Shown here: positions 15,739 to 24,917 of the stretch, in pieces
Position numbering within the stretch: position 1 is the stretch's first letter
Layout: each line of letters opens with the position of its first letter
NCBI RefSeq assembly: GCF_020687045.1
Contig: NZ_JAJEPW010000023.1
Coordinates: 1 to 46,123 of the forward strand
Reading direction: 5' to 3'
Source of the DNA: Vescimonas cirricatena
GTDB taxonomy: Bacteria > Bacillota > Clostridia > Oscillospirales > Oscillospiraceae
DNA: 46,123 bases
Position numbers and translations under genes: made by a program
The notes under the pieces: generated by a model
Database searches by the model: none
Told to the model about the DNA's origin: nothing
Seen by the model: only the letters and a program-made list of their open reading frames with translations

Positions 15739-17007
15739 ATGTTGGACGAGAGAAAAGAGGAGGCATTCTGTACCATCCTGCGTGAGGAGCTTCAGCTGGC
15801 CACCGGCTGCACGGAGCCCATCGCCGTGGCCTATTGCGCGGCCCGTCTGCGCCAGGTGCTGGGGCAGAGGCCCTGCCGCATTCTGGCGGAGGTCAGCGGC
15901 AACATCCTGAAAAATGTCAAATCCGTGGTGGTGCCCAACACCGGGGGCCGCCGGGGCCTTCCGGCGGCCATCGCCGTGGGCATGGTGGCCGGGGATCCGG
16001 AGGCCCGGCTCCAGGTCATCGCCCATGTGACGGAGGCAGACGCCCCCGCCATCGGGGACTACCTGGACAGCACGGACATCCGCATCGACTGCCCGCCCAC
16101 CCCCCGGATGCTGGACATCCGGCTGACAGGCTGGGCGGGGGACCACAAGGCCGTGGTCCATGTGGCCAACAACCACACCAATATCATCTATGTGGAGCGG
16201 GACGGGGAGGTCCTGCTGGAAAAGCCCCACTCCGACTCCGCCGAGGACAATTTGCAGGACAAGAGTGTGCTGAACGTCCGGGATATCCTGACCTTTGCCG
16301 AGACGGTGGACGTGTCCCGCATTGAGGATTCCGTGGGCCGGCAGCTCGAATGCAACACCGCCATCGCCCGGGAGGGCCTGCGGGGGGACTGGGGGGCCAA
16401 CATCGGCTCCACCCTGCTGCTCTCCGGCGGCGACGTGGAGACGGAGGCCCGGGCCTGGGCCGCCGCCGGGTCCGACGCCCGGATGAACGGCTGCGAGATG
16501 CCGGTGGTGATCTGCTCCGGCTCCGGCAACCAGGGCATCACCGCCTCCGTCCCCGTGTGGCGCTACGGCGTGCAGACGGGCCGGGACCGGGAGACCATCC
16601 TGCGGGCGGTGTGCCTGTCGGACCTGATCACCATCCACCAGAAAACCGGCATCGGCCGCCTGTCCGCCTACTGCGGGGCGGTGTCCGCCGGGGTGGGGGC
16701 AGGCTGCGGCATTGCATGGCTTCGGGGCGCGGACTATGAGGGCATCTGCCACACCATCACCAACGCCGCGGCCATGATCTCCGGCTGCATCTGCGACGGG
16801 GCCAAGGCCAGCTGCGCCAGCAAGATCGCTATGGGTGTGGAAACCGGCATTCTGGGCTATAACATGTACCTGCGGGGCAACAGCTTCCGGCCTGGCGACG
16901 GCATCGTGGGCCGGGACGTGGAGGAGACCATCCGCAACGTGGGCATCCTGGCCTCTCAGGGCATGAAGGAGACGGACCGGGTGATTCTGAAGATCATGAC
17001 GGAGTGA
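15739..17007 (+). CDS. CyuA/YhaM-type L-cysteine desulfidase (UPF0597, serine dehydratase-like)
   Basis: A 422-residue protein of the UPF0597 family. Characterised members are oxygen-sensitive [4Fe-4S] enzymes that break cysteine into pyruvate, ammonia and sulfide; the C-terminal part resembles the alpha domain of iron-sulfur L-serine dehydratase. The cluster-type cysteines are present: Cys24 in ATGCTEP and the pair in ISGCICDGAKASC, with GAGCG before them. The NTGGRRGLPAA, SGSGNQGI and GNSFRPGDGIVG motifs are family hallmarks. The ATG at 15739 follows AAAGGGA; an upstream in-frame start lacks a binding site. truA begins six bases after the stop, so the two are probably co-transcribed. Cysteine versus serine as true substrate cannot be settled here. 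Confidence 0.85.
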   Translation: MLDERKEEAFCTILREELQLATGCTEPIAVAYCAARLRQVLGQRPCRILAEVSGNILKNVKSVVVPNTGGRRGLPAAIAVGMVAGDPEARLQVIAHVTEADAPAIGDYLDSTDIRIDCPPTPRMLDIRLTGWAGDHKAVVHVANNHTNIIYVERDGEVLLEKPHSDSAEDNLQDKSVLNVRDILTFAETVDVSRIEDSVGRQLECNTAIAREGLRGDWGANIGSTLLLSGGDVETEARAWAAAGSDARMNGCEMPVVICSGSGNQGITASVPVWRYGVQTGRDRETILRAVCLSDLITIHQKTGIGRLSAYCGAVSAGVGAGCGIAWLRGADYEGICHTITNAAAMISGCICDGAKASCASKIAMGVETGILGYNMYLRGNSFRPGDGIVGRDVEETIRNVGILASQGMKETDRVILKIMTE

Positions 17008-17013
17008 TTCCAT

Positions 17014-17751
17014 ATGCTGCGCAACTATAAATTCATCATCGCCTATGACGGCACCCGCTTTTTCGGCTGGGAGCGCCAGCCGGGGCGGGACACCATCCAG
17101 GGGAAGCTGGAGAGCGTGCTGACCCGGCTCCAGGGCAGTCCCGTGGAGATCATCGGCGCCGGACGCACCGACGCCGGGGTCCATGCCCGGGCCATGGCGG
17201 CCAACGCCCAGCTGGACGTGGACCTGTCCCCGGAGGAGATCCGGGACTATATGAACCGCTATCTCCCCGATGCCATCGCCGTCCGGGAGGTGAAGGAGGC
17301 CGCCCCCCGGTTCCACGCCCGGTATAAGGCCCTGGGCAAAACCTATCGCTATGTGTGCTTCGACGGACCGGTGAAGCCGGTGTTCGACCGGAAATACGTC
17401 ACCCTGCTGGACTATCGCCCGGACGTGGAGCGGATGCAGCAGGCGGCGGCATATTTGCAGGGGGAGCACGACTTCGCCAGCTTCTGCGGCAACCCCCGGA
17501 TGAAAAAATCCACCGTCCGGCTGGTGGACAGCATCACCGTGGTGCGCCAGCGGGACCGCATCGTGTTCACCTTCCACGGCACCGGCTTTTTGCAGAACAT
17601 GGTCCGCATCCTGGTGGGCACGCTGCTGGAGGTGGGCCGGGGGACCCGGCAGCCGGAGGATATGCCCGCCCTGCTGGAGGCCCGGGACCGCCGCCTGGCA
17701 GGGCCCACCGCCCCGCCGGAGGGCCTGTGCCTGATGAAAGTCGACTACTGA
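17014..17751 (+). CDS. truA: tRNA pseudouridine(38-40) synthase TruA
   Basis: A 245-residue enzyme that isomerises uridines 38-40 of the tRNA anticodon arm. The catalytic Asp53 sits in the invariant GAGRTDAGVHA motif, and the N-terminal YDGTRFFGWERQ, the RFHARYKALGKTYRY segment and the C-terminal FLQNMVRILVGTLLEVG are all family signatures. Length matches bacterial TruA (about 245-270). The ATG lies six bases after the CyuA-type gene. The glutaminase gene follows after 71 bases. Confidence 0.97.
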   Translation: MLRNYKFIIAYDGTRFFGWERQPGRDTIQGKLESVLTRLQGSPVEIIGAGRTDAGVHARAMAANAQLDVDLSPEEIRDYMNRYLPDAIAVREVKEAAPRFHARYKALGKTYRYVCFDGPVKPVFDRKYVTLLDYRPDVERMQQAAAYLQGEHDFASFCGNPRMKKSTVRLVDSITVVRQRDRIVFTFHGTGFLQNMVRILVGTLLEVGRGTRQPEDMPALLEARDRRLAGPTAPPEGLCLMKVDY

Positions 17752-17822
17752 TCGTAATATCCGACAGAAAAATTACTTGTTGTATCAAAAAATCCCGCCT
17801 TCGCGCGGGTGAAGGAGCCGAT

Positions 17823-18737
17823 ATGGAAGAATTGCTGCAGCAGATCCTGCAGGAGTGCCGCCCGTACACCGGGCAGGGGGCCCTGGCCTCCTATATCCCG
17901 GAGCTGGCCCGGCAGGACCCGGACCGCCTGGGCATTGCCATGTTCCACAAGGACGGCAACATGGTGGAGGCCGGCGACAGCCGCCGCTGCTTCACCATCC
18001 AGAGCGTGATGAAGCCCCTTTTGCTTCTGCTGGCCCTGCAGGACAACGGCCGGGAGACCGTCCGGGCCCATGTGGGGGTGGAGGCCACCGGCAAGCCCTT
18101 TGACGCCATCAACGTGGCGGACAACGCCCTGCTGGCCAAGCACCTGAACCCCATGGTCAACGCCGGGGCCATCCTCATGTGCCAGCTGGTGGGGGGCGAG
18201 ACCTATGACCAGCGGTTTGCCCGGCTGCTGGGCTTTATCCGCCGCCTGGCCGCCAACGAGAAGATCGACCTGGACGAGGAGGTCTACCACTCCGAAAAGG
18301 CCACCGGCTCCAAAAACCGGGCCCTGGCCTATCTGCTGAAGGCCCACGGCCTGATCCGCGGGGACGTGGAGGAGCTGCTGGACTGCTATTTCCGGGCCTG
18401 CTCCATCCGGGTCAGTGCGGCGGACCTGGCCCGCATCGGCTGCGTGCTGGCCTGCCACGGCCAGCTGCCGGACGGCCAGCGGCTGTTCCCGGCGGCCTAT
18501 GGCCGGTTCGTCAACGCCAACCTGATGACCTGCGGCATGTACGACGGGTCCGGAGACTTCGCCATCCGGGTGGGGGTTCCGGCCAAAAGCGGCGTAGGCG
18601 GCGGCATTATGGCTGTGGTCCCCGGCCGCATGGGGGTGGGCCTGTTCGGCCCGGCCCTGGACGAAAAGGGCAACAGCCTGGCCGGTATCCGGGCGCTGGA
18701 GCTGCTGTCCGCCCGGCTGGACCTGAGCGTATTCTAA
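17823..18737 (+). CDS. glsA: Glutaminase (GlsA type)
   Basis: A 304-residue serine-dependent glutaminase that hydrolyses glutamine to glutamate and ammonia. It has the beta-lactamase-like fold; the nucleophile Ser61 and Lys64 lie in FTIQSVMKP, with NPMVNAGAI, SEKATGSKNRALAY and KSGVGGGIMAVVPG further on. Length matches the family (about 305). The ATG at 17823 follows AAGGAG. A short CCCGC/GCGGG hairpin (17794-17809) lies just upstream of the ribosome binding site and might modulate translation or end truA transcripts. No clear own promoter is seen in the 71-base gap. The 3' side carries the mosaic repeat at 18750. Confidence 0.95.
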   Translation: MEELLQQILQECRPYTGQGALASYIPELARQDPDRLGIAMFHKDGNMVEAGDSRRCFTIQSVMKPLLLLLALQDNGRETVRAHVGVEATGKPFDAINVADNALLAKHLNPMVNAGAILMCQLVGGETYDQRFARLLGFIRRLAANEKIDLDEEVYHSEKATGSKNRALAYLLKAHGLIRGDVEELLDCYFRACSIRVSAADLARIGCVLACHGQLPDGQRLFPAAYGRFVNANLMTCGMYDGSGDFAIRVGVPAKSGVGGGIMAVVPGRMGVGLFGPALDEKGNSLAGIRALELLSARLDLSVF

Positions 18738-18749
18738 AACTGCTTAAAA

Positions 18750-18935
18750 AGTCTCACAGAGTTTGCCGCCCGCAGGCGGCAAAGCAAATGCAATCCATTT
18801 TCGCCCGGGGCGTGTACCTGGGCGAAAATACTTCTCAGTCTGCAAGTGTGGAATTTGTTCGCTTTCGGCGAACAAATTATGCGCGCGGCAGACTGCAAGC
18901 CTTTTGTCAAAAAAGGGCCTTGCCCTTTTTTGACA
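18750..18935 (+). repeat. Mosaic hairpin repeat, copy A (longest form)
   Basis: Four hairpin modules follow the glsA stop: TTTGCCGCC/GGCGGCAAA (18762-18783), TTTTCGCCC/GGGCGAAAA (about 18798-18829), AATTTGTTCGC/GCGAACAAATT (about 18852-18878) and TGTCAAAAAAGGGC/GCCCTTTTTTGACA (18905-18935). The first two modules and their linker nearly match 29624-29720. The third module is a 53-base insertion between direct repeats of CTGCAAG and is absent from the other copies. The last module is a terminator hairpin whose sequence differs from the other copies though its shape is kept. It lies in the convergent gap between glsA and the large surface protein gene. Confidence 0.85.
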
Positions 18936-18940
18936 AGCTC

Positions 18941-18970
18941 AAAGGCCCCCGCCATCCGGCGGGGGCCTTT
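18941..18970. terminator. Terminator of the large surface protein gene
   Basis: Perfect stem AAAGGCCCCCGCC/GGCGGGGGCCTTT with loop ATCC, 35 bases beyond the minus-strand stop. It works in principle in either direction and backs up the hairpin at 18905-18935. Confidence 0.75.
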
Positions 18971-19005
18971 GCTGTTGTGCTATGGCTTGCTATGGGGTGG
19001 TCCGC

Positions 19006-22000
19006 TTAGCTGTTGCGCTTTTTGCGGGACACGATGACCAGCACCACAGCCAGAGCGGCAGCGCACACCAGGACGATGATCCACATGGTGGTGTTGCTCT
19101 CGTCGCCGGTCTTGACGCCGGGCTGGGTGGGCTGATCGGGCTTGTAGTTGGGATCGGTCTCGCCGCAGACGGTGCACTTGCCGTCCTTATAGTCGTGACC
19201 GGCAGCGGGGATGACCCGGGTCTCCACTTCGCCGCAGGCGGAGCAGGTGCGGGTCTCCAGGCCGTCCTGGGTGCAGGTGGGGGCGGTGGTGACCACCCAT
19301 TCGCCGAAGGTGTGCTCATGGGCGGTGCAGACCACGTCGTTGCGGTCGCGGATGCGGATACGGGGGGCCATCTCGGTGCCGTCGGCCAGGACGAAGGTGT
19401 TGTCGTAGGAGGCCAGGCCGGTGGCGGAGATCTCGCAGCCGATGGACAGGTTCTTCACGTCATAGGAGGTGGTGATATAGCCGTCGATGAACACCCGAGC
19501 GATCTTACCCTCGCTGTCGCGGACCAGGATGGTCTGCACCAGGCCGTCAGCCATCTCATAGCCCACCACGAAGCCCTTCAGGGTCACCAGCTGGCCCAGG
19601 ACGGAGCCGTCGTTGATCTGGGTGGAGGTGACGGTCTTGGGGGTGACGGGAGTGGTCTCGCCGATCTTCTCGATGGAGGAAACCTGCAGCTCGTTCTCGC
19701 CCTGATAGGTCTCCGTCACGCCGGTGACCCGGACCACGTCGCCGATCTTGAACTCGCCGGCCACGGGGAAGCAGTTGATGCCGCCGGTCTCATCCTGGAC
19801 ATAGATGCAGTCGAAGAAGGCGGTGGCCTTGTCATAGCCGGAGGCGTTGGAGGTCACGACACCCTCGATGGTGTACTTGTGACCGGCCTCGGTCTGGGCC
19901 TGGACGGTGGCGATGTCGGTGACCTTCACGGGGTTGATGGCCCGCAGCAGGTTCTCGCAGATCTTATAGTTGGAGTAGTTCTTCTCGGAGCCGTTGTCGC
20001 TGATGGTGGCCTGGACCTCGAAGTTGGACATGAAGGCCGCGCCGGACACGATGATCAGACCCTTGCCCTCCAGCTGCTCGCTGGCCATGGCCAGCAGGCG
20101 GCTGTCGTTTTCGGCATAGGCGTACTTGGGCACGTTGGCACCGCCCAGGCCGTCCTTATCCACGTCCACGGAATAGGTGGTGCTGTGGGCGTATACCACC
20201 GGGGAAACGGTGGCGGGCAGGGTGGAGGTGGGCTTGCCATCGGCGTCCACGGCATACACGGAGGCGCCGCCATAGTGGCTGAATACCTCGGTATACAGCC
20301 GGTCATAGGGGTGCTCGGCGTCCACGATGACACCGTCGGTCAGGAAGCTCTGGCCATAGGTGTTGAAGTACAGACGCCACTTGTCCACGCCGTCGGCCGC
20401 GCTGCGGACATCGTCATAGGTGGCGTCGTCGCTGATGCGCAGGCTGGAGCCCAGGGCCTGGAGCACCTCGTTCTGGGTGGCGGCCATGTGCTTGATGGCG
20501 GGGTTGTTCTGGATCACGTCATAGTTTTCGTAGTTGTCGCTCCAGCCGGCCAGGATCACGGTGCCGCCGCCGGCGTTGAAGGCGGTAATGGCCGCCAGCT
20601 CCGCGGCGCTGTAGGTCCGGGGATCGGTCTGGGCGTCCGCCAGGCGGCGGGAGGGGGCGGTGAGGATCAAGGCCTTGAACTTGGGATTGGAGCAGGCGGC
20701 GATGAGCTCGTCGCTGGTCTTCAGCTCCACGGTGCGGACGTTGTACTTGCCCGCCAGGTTGCCGAAGTTGCCCATGGAATCCTTGTAGTTACCGGCCACA
20801 TACTCGTTGTAGTGGGAGGCGTCGATGCCGATATACACCAGGTCGTCGGCGTTCAGCACGTCCAGGGTAATGTCCTTGGTGAACACATACTCCTTGCCGT
20901 CCTGCTCCAGCACCACGGTGGCGGTGACCTTGTAGACACGGGCGGTGTCGAAGGAGACGTCATAGCTCAGGGCCAGGGTGCCGCTGGCGGGAACGGTGCC
21001 CACATCGGTGGCGGAGGCCAGGACCTGACTGCCCACGGCGTAGGTGATGGACTTGATATTGGCGTCGGTGCTCTCGCTGTTGAACAGGGTGGTGGTGACG
21101 GTCATGGCCTCGCCGGTGACGGGAGTGGAGGTGCCGCAGGTCACATCGGAGATGCCCAGCTTCAGGGTCTCGCCCACCCACACGGGGGCGGTGACCGCCA
21201 GGTCGCCGTCACCCTGGGTGACGCGGATGTAGTAGTAGCTGTAGTCGGGGTCCAGGGTCACGGACAGGTCGCCGGTGGCCAGGACAGCGGGATCGTCCCA
21301 GGTATAGGCGGTCTTGCCGGAGTTGACAATGACCTCCACCTTGGAGATGGAATCACTGGCGTCGGGGTCGTTGACGGTAACGTGGATGTTCAGCTTCTCG
21401 GGGACCTCGGTGAGGCTGCTGCCCAGGAGCATGCCGTTGACGGTGTAGCCGATCTCCAGGTTCTTGTCCTCAGTGGCGTACATACGCATGGCCCGCAGCG
21501 CGTCATAGATGCCCTGCTCGCTGAAGTCGTCGGTGAGGATCACGTCGCGGGCGTCGTTGGCGTTGCCCCAGCGGCCCTTGTGGTTATCCTGGTTGTTGGT
21601 GGGGGCCAGGTGCCAGCCCTTATCCAGCGCCATGGTGTAGTACTCATAGCTGGGATAATAGCCGCCGGCGCCGATCTGGCCCTCGCCGTTGCCGGCCTCC
21701 ACCATGTACATGCGGCTGTCGATGACGGGATCCCAGAAGGCGAAGTCACCGAAGGTGCCGAAGGTGTTGCCGGGGTGGTTGAACTGGCTGAGGCTGTCTG
21801 CGCCCTCCTGCTGGCTCAGCAGGGCATAGTAGGCGCGCATACCGGCATAGTCGGTCTTGTTGTTCAGGGTGGAGTTGTTGCGGGAGACGATACCGGGGGT
21901 GTTGAAGGTGTTGATGTGGCCGGGGCCGCCGGACCAGGTCATCTCGAAGCCCGCCAGAGCCACCAGGGAACCGGCGTTGGCCTCGTTGAAGGCGGCCACG

Positions 22001-24306
22001 GAGGAACGGTAGCTGTTCCAGGTCTCCTGGCTGGAGGCGCTGGCCAGGCTCATGTCGTACAGGGCGCCCTCGGGGTTGGCGGCGCCGGTGGTGTCAAAGT
22101 AGTTGGAGTGGTCGGTGAAGGCCACGAACTGGACATTGGCGCTTTCGGGCAGGTTCTTCACATAGTCCAGGGCGGCATCCAGGGAGCCTGCGCCGTCGGA
22201 ATACTGGGTGTGGCTGTGGAGCTGGCCGAAGTACAGCTGATACTGGGCCTGGCCCACGGTGAAGAACCAGTTGAAGGAGGCGGTCTTGCCGTCGGCGCGG
22301 GTAACGGTGACGGACACATTGGTGCGGCCGTCGGTCATGTCGGCGGCGGGGGTATAGGTGAGCCTGCCGCCGGCGTACACGGCGTTGACCTTCTGGCCGT
22401 TGACGGTCATCTCCAGGGTGGGATTCTCACCGGCGTTGATGATCTCGGCGGAGATCACGGGCCGCTTGTCGCTGCCGGTCTGGCTGCCCTTCAGGGGGGT
22501 CACAGCCCCGATGGAGGGCTCGTCCACCACGGTGAGCACCAGGCTGCCGGAATAGGACGCGCCGGAGGCGTTGGTGACGCGGACGGTGAGGGTCACCTTG
22601 TCGGCACCGGCCAGCATGGCGGCGGAGACGTTGGCGGTGTAGTTCTTGCCGTCGGCGGTGTAGTCGGTGATGACACCGGCGGCCTTGCCGTCCACCAGGA
22701 TCTCCAGCTTGGAAACGGCCTTGACATCATTGACGGTGAAGGTCAGGGTATAGTCCTGACCGGCCTTCACGGTGTCGGCGGAGGTGAACACCACGGCGGG
22801 ATCGTTGACCACGCCGCCGTCCAGCTTCACGCTGTCGGCCACACCATAGAAGAAGAAGGAGTAGATGGTGTAGTCGGTGACGTTGTACATGCTGTAGGTC
22901 TTATAGCTGTCGCTGTAATACTCCAGATACTGGCTGTACCGGCCGTTGAACTTGGCGGTGCGGCTTTCCAGCTGATAGCCGCCCACGCCGCCGCTGCAGG
23001 GCTCCACGGTCCAGTCGGCGTCGTCGCTGGCGGTCTGGGAATAGAAGGCGTTGTTGCCGGTGCCGTTGGAGCACAGATAGCCGTAGGTTTCGTTGCGGAA
23101 GCGGTAATACTCGCCGCTGCGCTCCACGGTGAACACCACGCCGCCGTTTTCGGGGATGGCCTTGCCGTCCGTGATCTGGGCGGAGACACTATTGATGGCG
23201 GGGCTGTCGGTGTTGTCATTCTGCTGGGCCAGGACGCCCTGGGCATTCTGGTTGAACAGCACCACCTGCGCACCCTCCTGGGGCAGGCTGCCGGCGGGCT
23301 GGTCCATCTCGTCGCCTACCAGATAGAGCTGCTGGGCAAACAGAGCCTCGTTGCTGCCGATGGTGCCGAAGGCACTCCAGTTGTTCTTTTCGGCATACCA
23401 CTCCAGATAGCTGCTGCGGCCCACGTTCTTGATGTAGAAGCAGTCCGCCGTGGCGGCAGCGCTGAGCTCCCAATCCACATTGGCCTTGTCCAGGGGAGTG
23501 CTGCTGTAGCTGGTGTCCATGGACAGCTTCTTGCCCTCGGCGGTGGAGAAGGTATAGGCGCCGCTCTCGGTGCGGTTCACGGTCCACAGCTCTGCATCCG
23601 TGTAGCCGGTGAGCTTGCCCCCGGTCAGCTCCACATCCACGCCCGTGTTATAGAAGCCGTTGTACACGGAGGACAGAGCCTTCTTGTTGGCGGGGTTGAA
23701 CACCACCACCTTGTCGCCGTTCTGCAGGGTGGTCAGATCGGTGACGATGCCGCTCTGGCGGGCGGGGGCGGTGCTGAGCTTATACAGGGCCACGGGCTGC
23801 TGATTCTCGCTCTTATAATAGCGGAACCGGGTGCCGTTGGTGGCGGCTGCGTTATACTGCAGCGTGGTGTTGTTGCTGGCGATCTTCACATTGCCATCAG
23901 CGAAGGTGATGGTATTCAGCTCCGGAGTGGAGCCGGTGATGATCTTGTTGCTGCCGGACTTGCCGGAAATGTACTTTCCGCTGGCGGACTGAATGGACCA
24001 GCCGCCGGTCATGGGCGCGATGGTGAACGCGTACTTGGCGTAATCACCAACGATCTTGCCGTCGGTGATGGTCACGTCCACCTTGTTGCCCTCCTTGTCC
24101 AGGGCGGACAGGGAGCCGTCCATGATCAGGCTGCCCTTTTCATAGACGATCAGGTATTGACCGGACCAGTCCTCCTGTGCCTCGGTGACCTTTTCCCAGG
24201 TCCCGGACGCAGGCTCTGCCGCGAATACCGACACCGGCAGCAGGGAAACCAGCATGACCAGTGACAGCAGCGCAGACAGAAGTCTGGTGCGAACAGGTGT
24301 TTTCAT
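19006..24306 (-). CDS. Large secreted PHP-domain (CehA/McbA-like) metallohydrolase with C-terminal wall-anchor-like signal
   Basis: A 1766-residue surface protein. A signal peptide (MKTPVRTRLLSALLSLVMLV.., to about residue 30) is followed by several beta-rich modules with SNKIITGSTPEL and SGKYISGKSG-like repeats, and Ig-like segments (about 500-680). A PHP/CehA-type metallohydrolase domain (about 690-960) has LHSHTQYSDG, FTDHSNYFD, FNHPGN and DNHKGRWG, giving the His and Asp ligands of a metal site. After it come an ILTAPSRRL domain (about 1140-1450), two OB-fold-like segments (about 1464-1660) with YVQDETGGINCF, and a Cys-rich segment with CSACGE and CTVCGE (about 1660-1722). The end is VKTGDES, a hydrophobic helix and SRKKRNS, like a sortase substrate of the (N/P)xTGD type. 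The ATG at 24306 follows AGGAGG; a TTG one codon earlier is also possible. The substrate is unknown; phosphoesters are a guess from the PHP fold. Confidence 0.82.
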   Translation of the reverse strand: MKTPVRTRLLSALLSLVMLVSLLPVSVFAAEPASGTWEKVTEAQEDWSGQYLIVYEKGSLIMDGSLSALDKEGNKVDVTITDGKIVGDYAKYAFTIAPMTGGWSIQSASGKYISGKSGSNKIITGSTPELNTITFADGNVKIASNNTTLQYNAAATNGTRFRYYKSENQQPVALYKLSTAPARQSGIVTDLTTLQNGDKVVVFNPANKKALSSVYNGFYNTGVDVELTGGKLTGYTDAELWTVNRTESGAYTFSTAEGKKLSMDTSYSSTPLDKANVDWELSAAATADCFYIKNVGRSSYLEWYAEKNNWSAFGTIGSNEALFAQQLYLVGDEMDQPAGSLPQEGAQVVLFNQNAQGVLAQQNDNTDSPAINSVSAQITDGKAIPENGGVVFTVERSGEYYRFRNETYGYLCSNGTGNNAFYSQTASDDADWTVEPCSGGVGGYQLESRTAKFNGRYSQYLEYYSDSYKTYSMYNVTDYTIYSFFFYGVADSVKLDGGVVNDPAVVFTSADTVKAGQDYTLTFTVNDVKAVSKLEILVDGKAAGVITDYTADGKNYTANVSAAMLAGADKVTLTVRVTNASGASYSGSLVLTVVDEPSIGAVTPLKGSQTGSDKRPVISAEIINAGENPTLEMTVNGQKVNAVYAGGRLTYTPAADMTDGRTNVSVTVTRADGKTASFNWFFTVGQAQYQLYFGQLHSHTQYSDGAGSLDAALDYVKNLPESANVQFVAFTDHSNYFDTTGAANPEGALYDMSLASASSQETWNSYRSSVAAFNEANAGSLVALAGFEMTWSGGPGHINTFNTPGIVSRNNSTLNNKTDYAGMRAYYALLSQQEGADSLSQFNHPGNTFGTFGDFAFWDPVIDSRMYMVEAGNGEGQIGAGGYYPSYEYYTMALDKGWHLAPTNNQDNHKGRWGNANDARDVILTDDFSEQGIYDALRAMRMYATEDKNLEIGYTVNGMLLGSSLTEVPEKLNIHVTVNDPDASDSISKVEVIVNSGKTAYTWDDPAVLATGDLSVTLDPDYSYYYIRVTQGDGDLAVTAPVWVGETLKLGISDVTCGTSTPVTGEAMTVTTTLFNSESTDANIKSITYAVGSQVLASATDVGTVPASGTLALSYDVSFDTARVYKVTATVVLEQDGKEYVFTKDITLDVLNADDLVYIGIDASHYNEYVAGNYKDSMGNFGNLAGKYNVRTVELKTSDELIAACSNPKFKALILTAPSRRLADAQTDPRTYSAAELAAITAFNAGGGTVILAGWSDNYENYDVIQNNPAIKHMAATQNEVLQALGSSLRISDDATYDDVRSAADGVDKWRLYFNTYGQSFLTDGVIVDAEHPYDRLYTEVFSHYGGASVYAVDADGKPTSTLPATVSPVVYAHSTTYSVDVDKDGLGGANVPKYAYAENDSRLLAMASEQLEGKGLIIVSGAAFMSNFEVQATISDNGSEKNYSNYKICENLLRAINPVKVTDIATVQAQTEAGHKYTIEGVVTSNASGYDKATAFFDCIYVQDETGGINCFPVAGEFKIGDVVRVTGVTETYQGENELQVSSIEKIGETTPVTPKTVTSTQINDGSVLGQLVTLKGFVVGYEMADGLVQTILVRDSEGKIARVFIDGYITTSYDVKNLSIGCEISATGLASYDNTFVLADGTEMAPRIRIRDRNDVVCTAHEHTFGEWVVTTAPTCTQDGLETRTCSACGEVETRVIPAAGHDYKDGKCTVCGETDPNYKPDQPTQPGVKTGDESNTTMWIIVLVCAAALAVVLVIVSRKKRNS

Positions 24307-24484
24307 CAAGCTATTACCTCCTTTAATTTCTCCCGGAGCTTCCGCCCCACAGGTGCTTCTATTCTATCATACCCCCGTACCGGTTTCCAGCTTTATTTAC
24401 AGATTTGACACAAATTTTGCTGATATGTGCACAAAGTATGGACGAATGCACAAAGGAAAATGAAAAGTTTTACCCGGATTCCTC

Positions 24485-24514
24485 TTGACGTATCCCGGGG
24501 GACTGTGCTATAAT
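24485..24514 (+). promoter_or_regulatory. Sigma-A promoter of the str operon
   Basis: TTGACG (24485-24490), 18-base spacer and consensus TATAAT (24509-24514). It gives a leader of about 65 bases before the L7Ae-like GTG start, and is the only good promoter upstream of rpsL in this window. Confidence 0.8.
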
Positions 24515-24586
24515 TTCAAACTGCGCGGATATGGATTCCGCGAATTTTGCCATGCGGCAGACACACTGTGCCGAGGAGGTTCCCAC

Positions 24587-24853
24587 GTGCTGGAAGAGCT
24601 GTCATCCAAAGACAAGGTGGTGGGCCTGAAACAGGTGCAGCGGGCAGTAAGCGCCGGCCGGGCAGGCTGGGTGTTTCTGGCCTGCGACGCCGATCCCCGG
24701 CTGATCCGGCCGCTGGAGGGCCGCTGCCGGGAACGGGGCGTTCCCGTGTCCGGGGCGCACACCATGGCCCAGCTGGGCCGGGCCTGCGGCATCGACGTGG
24801 GCACCGCCGCCGCGGCGCTGCTGGCAAAGGAAAAACCGCTTCCAACGGAATAA
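24587..24853 (+). CDS. L7Ae-family ribosomal/K-turn-binding protein (YbxF-like)
   Basis: An 88-residue protein of the L7Ae/L30e/S12e family, similar in length and place to B. subtilis YbxF (RplGB), a K-turn RNA-binding protein encoded just before rpsL. Typical features are VVGLKQVQRAVSAGRAGWVFLACDAD split by a helix, and the C-terminal GIDVGTAAAALL replacing GIDVGAAVAA-type motifs. The start is GTG, chosen because GAGGAGGT lies seven bases upstream and the product then begins LEELSSKDKVVG. It is the first gene of the str operon and lies 64 bases before rpsL. Confidence 0.88.
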   Translation: MLEELSSKDKVVGLKQVQRAVSAGRAGWVFLACDADPRLIRPLEGRCRERGVPVSGAHTMAQLGRACGIDVGTAAAALLAKEKPLPTE

Positions 24854-24917
24854 AATTCTTTGTTCCGTGGAAAATATAGGGAGTCATCCCACAAATCTTT
24901 AGAAAGGAGTTCATTGC

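Noticed and set aside
18982..24264. A 1760-codon open frame on the plus strand opposite the PHP-domain surface protein
   Set aside because: It mirrors the reading phase of the real gene in GC-rich DNA. The predicted protein is a monotone of Gly, Val, His, Gln and Leu with no domain, signal or good ribosome binding site.
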